A DNA stretch of 5,322 nucleotides, from assembly GCA_937923365.1 (NCBI GenBank), contig CALAIJ010000146.1, positions 1 through 5,322 of the forward strand, written 5' to 3'. A program made the position numbers and the translations under genes. The notes under the pieces are model-generated. The model had not been told where the DNA came from, ran no database searches, and worked only from the letters and a program-made list of their open reading frames with translations. The first letter of the stretch is position 1. Each line of letters opens with the position of its first letter. The DNA comes from an uncultured Sulfitobacter sp. Its GTDB lineage: Bacteria; Pseudomonadota; Alphaproteobacteria; Rhodobacterales; Rhodobacteraceae. Of this stretch, positions 1-5,322 are shown piece after piece.

Positions 1-1741
1 CAATACGACGATCGTCGAGCAAAAGGCGGGGCCTCTTACGGTGGGGCAGGCGGACGGGATCGCCTGCCGCTCCATGGAGATGTTCGAGGCGTTCGGCTTT
101 GCAGACAAGGTGCGGCGCGAAGCCTATTGGGTCAATGAAACCACCTTCTGGACGCCGCAGGGGGACGACACGGGAATTGCCCGCACCGGTCGCATACTGG
201 ACGTGGAAAAAGGGCTGTCAGAGCAACCGCACGTTATTCTCAACCAAGCACGGGTGCATGATTTCTATCTGGAAATCATGGCAAACGCCCCACGCAGGAT
301 GACACCCCGCTACAATCGCAAACTGATCGCTTTGACGCGGGACGACAGCAGTGATTTTCCTCTGACGGCGACATTTGAGGTATCCGAAGGGGCAGAAACC
401 GCCACCGAGACAATTCACGCCAAGTATGTTGTCGGTTGCGATGGTGCGCGCAGCATGGTGCGCCAAGCGCTTGGTCTGACGCTTGAGGGCGGCTCTGCAC
501 GGCAGCTCTGGGGCGTCATGGATGTGCTGGCCCGCACCGATTTCCCCGATATCCGGTTGAAATGCGCGTTGCAGTCAGCCGATCAAGGCAGCCTGCTGAT
601 CATCCCGCGCGAAGGCGGATACATGGTCCGGATGTACATCGAGTTGGACGCATTGGCCGAGGGTGAGCGGGCCCGTGATCGCAATGTCTCGGACGATATG
701 CTGATTGCGAAAGCGCAGGCGATCTTTGCGCCCTACACGCTGGATGTCAAAGACGTGGTCTGGTGGTCAGCCTATGAGATCGGCCAACGTGTATGCGCAA
801 GGTTCGACGACGCCCCCGAGGCCGGACAGCATCCGCGTATTTTTATCGCGGGCGACGCTTGCCACACCCACAGTCCCAAGGCGGGGCAGGGCATGAACGT
901 CTCAATGGCCGACGCCTATAATGTGGGGTGGAAGCTGGCGTCGGTTCTGCGAGGGCAGGCACCGGATACGCTGCTGAGAACCTATTCCGAGGAACGGCAG
1001 GCCAAAGCCAAAGAGCTGATCGACTTTGACCGCGAGATGGCGCAGCGCTTCAGTGCGACGCCCGACAAGGACCTGTTTCAAAAGTATTTCGCCAAACACG
1101 CGCGGTACACCGCAGGGGTCGAGACGCGGTATGATGCGTCCAGCATTGTGGGCGATGCGGACCACCAATCGCTTGCCCAAGGGTTTCAGATCGGTACCCG
1201 CTTTCATTCCGCGCCCGTGATCCGGCTGGCAGATGCCAAACCCGTTCATCTAGGGCATTGCATTGCAGCGGATGGGCGCTGGCGCCTGTTCATGTTTGCG
1301 GGCAAAGGCGACACGGGCCAGCAGGGCGGCCCCGTTGCGCAACTTTGTACGTTTATGCAAGACGACCCCAGCAGCCCCTTGTTGCGGATCACAACCAAGG
1401 GTGCCGATATCGACAGTGTGCTGGACCTGCGCGCAGTCTTGCAAGCGGGGCACAGATCCGTTGCGTTCAATGAGGTGCCTGCGCTGTTGCGACCGTCAAA
1501 GGGGCGCTACGCGCTAACCGACTACGAGAAGGTTTTTTGCCCTGACCCGGAGCGGGGGGATATCTTTGATATGCGTGCAATCGACCGGACGCATGGGGCG
1601 ATGATTCTGGTGCGCCCTGACCAATATGTGGCGCAGGTTTTGCCCTTGAGCGGAACCAAAACGTTAAGCGCATTCCTTGAAAATTGCATGATAACGCATA
1701 TAAATAGGACATCTGCGAAGGTTCCCCTTTCAAACAAGTGA
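1..1741 (+). CDS. mobA: 3-hydroxybenzoate 4-monooxygenase (MobA-like FAD hydroxylase), 5' end outside window
   Basis: Partial gene: the reading frame is open from base 2 and continues upstream, so the GTG at 41 is internal. The family reaction is NAD(P)H- and O2-dependent para-hydroxylation of 3-hydroxybenzoate to protocatechuate in the cytoplasm. Of 579 visible residues (residue 1 = codon 2-4), the first read IVEQKxGP..GQADGIACRxMEMFEAF, the end of the FAD Rossmann unit. The DG motif VVGCDGARS is at 428-454 and the GD motif GDACHTHSPKAGQGMN at 851-898. The C-terminal third is the thioredoxin-like dimerisation domain of phenol hydroxylases, ending in VRPDQYVAQVLPL. By alignment to Comamonas MobA recalled from memory, the substrate-pocket residues Asp75, His135, Lys247 and Tyr271 correspond to residues 18, 77, 187 and 212 (codons 53, 230, 560, 635), all conserved. 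About 55 N-terminal residues, including GxGxxG, are missing; the implied full length of about 635 fits the family (about 640). The last ~14 residues exceed the usual end. The alternative is another phenol 2-monooxygenase family member. Confidence 0.88.
   Translation, partial: NTTIVEQKAGPLTVGQADGIACRSMEMFEAFGFADKVRREAYWVNETTFWTPQGDDTGIARTGRILDVEKGLSEQPHVILNQARVHDFYLEIMANAPRRMTPRYNRKLIALTRDDSSDFPLTATFEVSEGAETATETIHAKYVVGCDGARSMVRQALGLTLEGGSARQLWGVMDVLARTDFPDIRLKCALQSADQGSLLIIPREGGYMVRMYIELDALAEGERARDRNVSDDMLIAKAQAIFAPYTLDVKDVVWWSAYEIGQRVCARFDDAPEAGQHPRIFIAGDACHTHSPKAGQGMNVSMADAYNVGWKLASVLRGQAPDTLLRTYSEERQAKAKELIDFDREMAQRFSATPDKDLFQKYFAKHARYTAGVETRYDASSIVGDADHQSLAQGFQIGTRFHSAPVIRLADAKPVHLGHCIAADGRWRLFMFAGKGDTGQQGGPVAQLCTFMQDDPSSPLLRITTKGADIDSVLDLRAVLQAGHRSVAFNEVPALLRPSKGRYALTDYEKVFCPDPERGDIFDMRAIDRTHGAMILVRPDQYVAQVLPLSGTKTLSAFLENCMITHINRTSAKVPLSNK
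1677..1704 (+). promoter_or_regulatory. Putative sigma70 promoter for dctPQM inside the mobA 3' end
   Basis: A -35-like TTGAAA (1677-1682) is followed by a 16-base spacer and a -10-like TATAAA (1699-1704). Each hexamer matches five of six consensus bases. The stretch is strikingly AT-rich compared with the coding sequence on either side. Transcription would start near 1711, giving a leader of about 130 bases before dctP. It would let the transporter be expressed separately from the hydroxylase. The match is seen directly; activity is inferred. Confidence 0.5.
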
Positions 1742-1759
1742 ATCCTGTTGCGGACCAGC

Positions 1760-1774
1760 GAAACATGGTGTTTC
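1760..1774. promoter_or_regulatory. Operator-like palindrome in the dctP leader
   Basis: GAAACA-TGG-TGTTTC is a perfect 6-base inverted repeat with a 3-base centre. It lies between mobA and dctP, about 50 bases downstream of the predicted start of transcription. It could be a binding site for a dimeric repressor acting as a roadblock, or a short RNA hairpin. It does not clearly match an operator family that I recognise, and a 6-base arm can occur by chance. Confidence 0.25.
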
Positions 1775-1831
1775 CTGTGTTCCATAAGGCTCCGACCGCC
1801 CCACATGGCGCAGAAATGAGAGCCGTTTTCT

Positions 1832-1837
1832 GGGAGG
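1832..1837 (+). promoter_or_regulatory. dctP ribosome binding site
   Basis: GGGAGG lies six bases upstream of the ATG at 1844, a strong Shine-Dalgarno match with good spacing that fixes the dctP start. It sits in the loop and 3' arm of a weak potential hairpin: GTTTTC at 1825-1830 pairs with GGAAAC at 1836-1841, with one G-U pair and a 5-base loop. Confidence 0.75.
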
Positions 1838-1843
1838 AAACCA

Positions 1844-2872
1844 ATGAAACGTAGAACACTTATGGGCTCCGGCATGTTGGCCGCAGCGCTGGCTTTCGGG
1901 CTGGGCACCACGGCTGCATTCGCCGAGACGGTCACCCTGCGCATGTCCACATGGCTGCCACCAAAGCACCACCACACGGCTGTAACCCTGCCGCGCTGGA
2001 TTGCCGCAGTCGAGGAAGCCTCTGGCGGCACGCTCAAGATCAAGATTGATCCGGCACCTATCGCCAAGCCTCCGGGGCAGTACGACATCGTGCGCGATGG
2101 TGCGGCGGATATGTCCTATCACGTGGTCGCCTATACGCCCGGGCCTTTTGAAATCCTGCGCGGTGCGGAGCTGCCTTTCCTGTCACCCAATGCCGAAGTC
2201 GGCTCTCAGGCGGCGTATGACTGGTATGACCGCAACATCGGGTTCGACAAGGAATTCAAAGACGTCAAGATCATCACCATGTTTGTGCACGGCCCCGGTG
2301 CTGTCCACTCCAAAGAGCAGATCAAGACGCTTGAAGACCTGGCCGGTGTGAAACTGCGCGTCGGCGGCGGTGGTGTGCGTATGGCCGAAGCGCTGGGCGC
2401 CACGCCCGTCGCGTTGCCTGCCCCCAAAGCCTATGAGGCGATCCAGAAAGGTGTGGCCGATGGCGCCATGTTCCCGTTTGAAAGCATCGCGGGCTTCCGT
2501 CTGGGCGAGTTGGTGAACTACCACCTCGAAATTCCCGGTGGCCTCTACACAACGCCCTTTGCCGTGATGATGAACCCTGCCAAATTCGACAGCCTGTCCG
2601 CAGAGCATCAGAAAGTGCTAACCGATCTGGGCGGTGTTGCCGGTGCGCAAATTCTTGGCAAAGGCTGGGATGAAGCTGATGCAGTCGGTCGCGCCAAAGC
2701 GATCGAGCAAGACGGTGTTTTCACCACGCTCGAAGGCGCAGAGCTGGAGCGTTGGAAAGAAAAGATCGCCTTCATGGATGCGGCATGGATCGAGAAAGCC
2801 GATGCGGCTGGCCTTGATGGTGCAGCACTTCTGGAAGACTTCAAAGCGACAGTCGCGAAGTACGCCAACTAA
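1844..2872 (+). CDS. dctP: TRAP transporter substrate-binding protein, DctP family
   Basis: This is the periplasmic solute receptor of a tripartite ATP-independent transporter; it hands a (usually carboxylate) ligand to the DctQM permease. The 342 residues match the normal family length. The N-terminus is a signal peptide: MKRRTLM, a hydrophobic run at about 11-26, and an AFA|E cleavage site after residue 27. The Arg pair at 3-4 loosely resembles a Tat motif, but Sec export is more likely. The mature protein begins ETVTLRMSTWLPP, a typical first beta strand. GVKLRVGGGG around residue 172 contains the arginine that in DctP-family receptors commonly salt-bridges the ligand carboxylate. LEDLAGVKLR and AYEAIQKGVADGA are also family hallmarks. 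The start is chosen from the strong ribosome binding site. It is the first gene of dctPQM and lies 102 bases after mobA. The ligand cannot be read from the sequence; position next to mobA suggests 3-hydroxybenzoate or another aromatic acid, an inference. Confidence 0.93.
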   Translation: MKRRTLMGSGMLAAALAFGLGTTAAFAETVTLRMSTWLPPKHHHTAVTLPRWIAAVEEASGGTLKIKIDPAPIAKPPGQYDIVRDGAADMSYHVVAYTPGPFEILRGAELPFLSPNAEVGSQAAYDWYDRNIGFDKEFKDVKIITMFVHGPGAVHSKEQIKTLEDLAGVKLRVGGGGVRMAEALGATPVALPAPKAYEAIQKGVADGAMFPFESIAGFRLGELVNYHLEIPGGLYTTPFAVMMNPAKFDSLSAEHQKVLTDLGGVAGAQILGKGWDEADAVGRAKAIEQDGVFTTLEGAELERWKEKIAFMDAAWIEKADAAGLDGAALLEDFKATVAKYAN

Positions 2873-2879
2873 GCAACCC

Positions 2880-2907
2880 ACGGCGTCAGACACAGGTTTG
2901 ACGCCGT
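2880..2907 (+). other. Intercistronic stem-loop between dctP and dctQ
   Basis: ACGGCGTCA (2880-2888) and TGACGCCGT (2899-2907) form a perfect 9-bp stem. It extends inward by a G-U pair and an A-U pair to leave a 6-base loop (2891-2896). It starts eight bases after the dctP stop. No U-tract follows, so it is not a standard intrinsic terminator. Such hairpins between receptor and permease genes typically stabilise the 3' end of the upstream message, or cause partial termination, so that the receptor is made in excess. That role is inferred here. Confidence 0.6.
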
Positions 2908-2931
2908 AGGCATGCCTCAAGCACAGTCCTC

Positions 2932-2937
2932 GGGGGA
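2932..2937 (+). promoter_or_regulatory. dctQ ribosome binding site (supports GTG start)
   Basis: A GGGGGA purine run lies five bases upstream of GTG at 2943. No ATG in this frame precedes the conserved N-terminal membrane segment, so this site supports the GTG start. Confidence 0.55.
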
Positions 2938-2942
2938 CTTCC

Positions 2943-3419
2943 GTGAACAGTTTTCTCAAACGCGTCTCCAACGTGCTCGCGGGCTTTGCCTGTGTGGTTC
3001 TGGTGTTGGTCATGGTGCTGACCTTCGCGGATGTGGTCGGGCGCTATTTCTTTAACGCGCCCGTCACCTTCGCGGTGGAGCTTATCCAACTTGGCATGGG
3101 GTTGCTTGTTCTCTTTGGCCTTGCGATCACGACGCTGGAACGCGGGCATATTGCGGTCGACATTGTGGACAGCATGGTGCCGCCAATGGTGCGCAAGATT
3201 TTCGCCGGTATCGCAGCCCTTAGCGGGGCCGCGTTCATTTCGCTGATCGCTTGGCGGCTGTGGGATCGCGGCATCAACTTTTACGGCGACGGTCTGGCCA
3301 CGGATGTGTTGTTCCTGCCTGTCTGGCCAATCGTGATGCTGATGGCCTTTGCCGCGAGCTTGGCAGCAGTGGTTGCCTTGGTGCAGATCATCCGGCCGCC
3401 AGTGGAGCACACAGACTGA
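2943..3419 (+). CDS. dctQ: TRAP transporter small permease, DctQ family
   Basis: This is the small integral membrane subunit, which pairs with DctM in the inner membrane and helps dock the binding protein. The protein has 158 residues, normal for DctQ. Four hydrophobic segments are visible at about 11-33, 44-66, 86-108 and 122-147. Family signatures include FADVVGRYFFNAPVTFAVEL between segments 1 and 2, and ERGHIAVDIV after segment 2. The start is GTG, read as Met, preceded by a G-rich ribosome binding site. The gene begins 70 bases after dctP, beyond the stem-loop, and its TGA stop shares its A with the ATG of dctM, pointing to translational coupling. Nothing is truncated or frameshifted. 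Confidence 0.92.
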   Translation: MNSFLKRVSNVLAGFACVVLVLVMVLTFADVVGRYFFNAPVTFAVELIQLGMGLLVLFGLAITTLERGHIAVDIVDSMVPPMVRKIFAGIAALSGAAFISLIAWRLWDRGINFYGDGLATDVLFLPVWPIVMLMAFAASLAAVVALVQIIRPPVEHTD

Positions 3420-4729
3420 TGGATCCCATTACAATCGGCATTCTGGCCTTCGCGATCCTTTTCATCCTGCTTGTCCTGACGGTGCCCATCGGGTTTGCCA
3501 TGGGGCTGTGCGGGCTTTTGGGAATGTCGATGATCATCGGGGTGGGCCCATCCCTGTCGCTGTTCGGCACAACGGTTTACGAGACCACGGTGACCTATGA
3601 TCTGTCGATCGTGCCGCTTTTTGTGCTGATGGGGGCGGTGGCGGCGCGCTCTGGTCTGAGCAAAGAACTCTACGGCGCGTTCAACGCATGGTTTGGCGCG
3701 TTTCGCGGCGGGCTGGCCTTGGCCACTGTGGGGGCTTGCGGTGCTTTTGCGGCGATTTGCGGCTCTTCTGTGGCCACAGCGGCCACCATGTCCAAAGTCG
3801 CCCTGCCGGAAATGAAGCGCTACAAATACGGAGAGAGCCTTGCCACAGGGTCCGTGGCCGCAGGCGGTATCATCGGCATTCTGATCCCGCCCTCCGTTGT
3901 GCTGGTGCTTTACGGGGTGCTGACCGAAACCTCTATTGGAGATCTGTTCATTGCAGGGTTTCTGCCGGGTGTTCTGACAATTCTGGGCTTCATGCTGGTT
4001 GTTGTGATCGTGACCCGCATCTATCCCGAGATCGGCCCCGCCGGAGACCGCGTGCCCCTGCGCGAGAAATTCGCGGCTTTGGGGCGCACCTGGGCGATTA
4101 TTCTGTTGTTCGCGCTGGTCATCGGCGGCATCTACTTTGGCGTCTTTACACCGACAGAGGCTGCAGGCATCGGCGCGGTGGGGGCCTTTATCATCTCGGC
4201 CCTGCGCGGGCGTCTGACGCTGGCCAACACGTGCGATGCGCTGATGGAAACGGTCAAGACCACCGCGATGATCTTTACCATTCTGATCGGCGCGCTGACG
4301 CTGAACAACCTTATGGTATTCTCGGGCATCGCCTCGGCGCTTTCGGGTTTCGTGTCGGGGTTGGATATGCACCCGATGGCGGTGATGGCGATCATCCTGC
4401 TGATCTATCTGGTTATGGGCTGCTTTCTGGACGCGCTGGCGATGATCCTGCTGACCGTGCCGATCTTCTTCCCGATCATCACGGATCTTGGTTTTGATCC
4501 GGTCTGGTTCGGCATCATCGTTGTGATGGTGGTCGAACTAGGGCTGATCACGCCGCCTATCGGGATGAACGTCTTTGTCATCAAAGGTATGGTGCCCGAT
4601 GTGAAATTGTCGTCGATCTATCTGGGTGTGATCCCTTTCGTGATCGCGCAGTTCGTGCTGATCGTTCTGGTGTTCCTGATCCCCGATATCGCATTGTGGC
4701 TGCCCGAGACGGCCAAGGCCTTCCGCTAG
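3419..4729 (+). CDS. dctM: TRAP transporter large permease, DctM family
   Basis: This is the ion-coupled transport channel of the TRAP system, of the ion transporter superfamily; it uses a sodium gradient to import the ligand bound by DctP. The protein has 436 residues and is hydrophobic throughout with about 12 membrane segments, matching the family. Motifs in order: GACGAFAAICGSSVATAATM with Gly-Ser-Ser at 115-117 (first re-entrant hairpin), GGIIGILIPPSVVLVLYG with Pro-Pro at 157-158, FTPTEAAG at 243-250, and ELGLITPPIGMNVFVIKG with Thr-Pro-Pro at 378-380 (second re-entrant hairpin). The frame stays open upstream to 3251, but residues before Met 3419 are dctQ sequence read out of frame. The ATG in the TGATG overlap gives the family-standard N-terminus. 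The TAG stop lies in a CTAG shared with the convergent gene. I see no defect. Confidence 0.94.
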   Translation: MDPITIGILAFAILFILLVLTVPIGFAMGLCGLLGMSMIIGVGPSLSLFGTTVYETTVTYDLSIVPLFVLMGAVAARSGLSKELYGAFNAWFGAFRGGLALATVGACGAFAAICGSSVATAATMSKVALPEMKRYKYGESLATGSVAAGGIIGILIPPSVVLVLYGVLTETSIGDLFIAGFLPGVLTILGFMLVVVIVTRIYPEIGPAGDRVPLREKFAALGRTWAIILLFALVIGGIYFGVFTPTEAAGIGAVGAFIISALRGRLTLANTCDALMETVKTTAMIFTILIGALTLNNLMVFSGIASALSGFVSGLDMHPMAVMAIILLIYLVMGCFLDALAMILLTVPIFFPIITDLGFDPVWFGIIVVMVVELGLITPPIGMNVFVIKGMVPDVKLSSIYLGVIPFVIAQFVLIVLVFLIPDIALWLPETAKAFR

Positions 4730-5322
4730 GCGTCAAACACCAGCCGGAACCCTTGGTGCGGCGTAGTCGTATCAGGTGTCGTAAAGGTGCGGGCAGCGAT
4801 CCGGTAGCGAAAGCAATAGCTGCGATGGCATAAAAATGAGCCGCCCTTCAGAAGTTTTGCACCTTTCAAACTGCGCATGCGGTCTTTGGTCTTTTTGCTG
4901 AGGGACCGCAGTTTCATCGGCTCTGCCGTCCATTCCCAGACGTTGCCGCACATGTTGAACAGGCCGTATCCGTTGGGCTGAAAGGATTGCGCAGGTGCGG
5001 TTGAGATATAGCCGTCCGCGCCTGTATTGCGGTTGGGAAAGCTACCTTGCCAGATGTTGCAGGGAAAGAACCCCGTGTCATCGGGGGCCGCATGTCCCCA
5101 AGGGAAGGGCACATCGCCCAAGCCACCGCGCGCAGCATGTTCCCATTCGGCTTCCGAGGGCAAGCGCCCGCCGGCCCAGGTCGCAAAGGCGCGTGCGTCG
5201 CGCCACGAGACATGGGTGACAGGATGGTCGGCCAGCTCTGGGTCCGCGCTGTCGGGGCCGGTGACGTTGCGCCAGTCGGCACCGTCCACCCTGCGCCACC
5301 ATTCGACACCCACAACCCCGCG
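4726..5322 (-). CDS. Formylglycine-generating enzyme (sulfatase-modifying factor), 5' end outside window
   Basis: Partial gene: 198 C-terminal residues are visible (residue 1 = codon 5322-5320), and the frame is open to the window edge, so the GTG at 5313-5311 is internal. FGE oxidises the Cys (CxPxR) of type I sulfatases to C-alpha-formylglycine. Visible FGE-sulfatase blocks are VEWWRRVDGADW, HPVTHVSWRDARAFATWAG, RLPSEAEWEHAARGG, NIWQGSFPNRNTGADGY (matching a calcium-site loop of human FGE), NMCGNVWEWT, and GGSFLCHRSYCFRYR. The last holds both catalytic, copper-binding cysteines (human Cys336/Cys341) at residues 165 and 170, codons 4830-4828 and 4815-4813. This separates it from EgtB, PvdO and other family relatives that lack the pair. 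The human disulfide Cys346 is Ile here, consistent with a cytoplasmic bacterial enzyme. A Lys/Arg-rich insert (about residues 133-158) precedes the active site. About 100 N-terminal residues are missing. No sulfatase gene is in view. Confidence 0.93.
   Translation of the reverse strand, partial: RGVVGVEWWRRVDGADWRNVTGPDSADPELADHPVTHVSWRDARAFATWAGGRLPSEAEWEHAARGGLGDVPFPWGHAAPDDTGFFPCNIWQGSFPNRNTGADGYISTAPAQSFQPNGYGLFNMCGNVWEWTAEPMKLRSLSKKTKDRMRSLKGAKLLKGGSFLCHRSYCFRYRIAARTFTTPDTTTPHQGFRLVFDA

Noticed and set aside
1788..1824. GGCTC...GAGCC repeat in the dctP leader
   Set aside because: Five-base arms separated by 27 bases are expected by chance and show no further pairing.
1765..1854. Possible 29-codon leader peptide (ATG at 1765, TAG at 1852-1854) overlapping the dctP start
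   Set aside because: No Shine-Dalgarno sequence precedes the ATG and the peptide has no run of regulatory codons; it is likely a chance frame.
1844..1876. Twin-arginine signal on DctP
   Set aside because: Arg-Arg at residues 3-4 is followed by Thr-Leu-Met, only a loose match to the Tat consensus; an ordinary Sec signal with AFA cleavage explains the N-terminus.
3251..3418. 56-residue N-terminal extension of the DctM reading frame
   Set aside because: It is dctQ sequence in another frame; MDPITIG from the ATG at 3419 is the family-standard start and overlaps the dctQ stop by one base.
3281..4372. Long open frame antisense to dctM (363 codons)
   Set aside because: Its translation is low-complexity, rich in His, Arg, Gln and Asp with no recognisable domain, typical of the reverse strand of a GC-rich membrane-protein gene.
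4721..4749. Inverted repeat TTCCG...CGGAA at the dctM/FGE junction as a bidirectional terminator
   Set aside because: The arms are only five bases with a 19-base loop and no U-tract on either strand.

Overview
The window looks like a piece of a moderately GC-rich alphaproteobacterial chromosome, most likely of the Roseobacter/Rhodobacterales type. That placement is an inference from gene content (TRAP transporter, aromatic hydroxylase, formylglycine-generating enzyme), codon use and protein flavour; no rRNA or other taxonomic marker is present. The window is almost fully coding: four genes on the + strand and one on the - strand. Two genes are cut by the window edges.

Layout. Positions 1-1741 (+) hold the C-terminal ~90% of a flavoprotein aromatic hydroxylase, best matched to 3-hydroxybenzoate 4-monooxygenase (MobA); its N-terminal Rossmann GxGxxG segment lies outside the window. 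A 102-base gap follows, then a three-gene TRAP transporter operon: dctP (periplasmic binding protein, 1844-2872), dctQ (small membrane subunit, 2943-3419, GTG start) and dctM (large permease, 3419-4729). dctQ and dctM share one base. On the opposite strand, converging on dctM, is the C-terminal two-thirds of a genuine formylglycine-generating enzyme (5322-4726) with both active-site cysteines. The dctM and FGE genes overlap by four bases through a palindromic CTAG that supplies the stop codon of each.

How the genes may work together. MobA-type enzymes turn 3-hydroxybenzoate into protocatechuate, the entry compound of the beta-ketoadipate pathway. The adjacent TRAP system is a plausible importer for that substrate or a related hydroxybenzoate, but this is inferred from proximity, not from a binding-site signature. 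FGE matures sulfatases; its cognate sulfatase is not in the window and a link to the aromatic genes is speculative.

Regulatory structure. A good sigma70-like promoter (TTGAAA, 16-base spacer, TATAAA) lies inside the last codons of mobA, in an unusually AT-rich stretch that also encodes a C-terminal tail beyond the family's usual end. The dctP leader contains a 15-base palindrome and a weak hairpin over the Shine-Dalgarno sequence. A strong stem-loop without a U-tract sits between dctP and dctQ. I saw no RNA genes, insertion sequences, CRISPR arrays or attachment sites. This appears to be a catabolic and transport locus rather than a new defence or mobile system; the main points worth following up are the transporter's substrate and the internal promoter.
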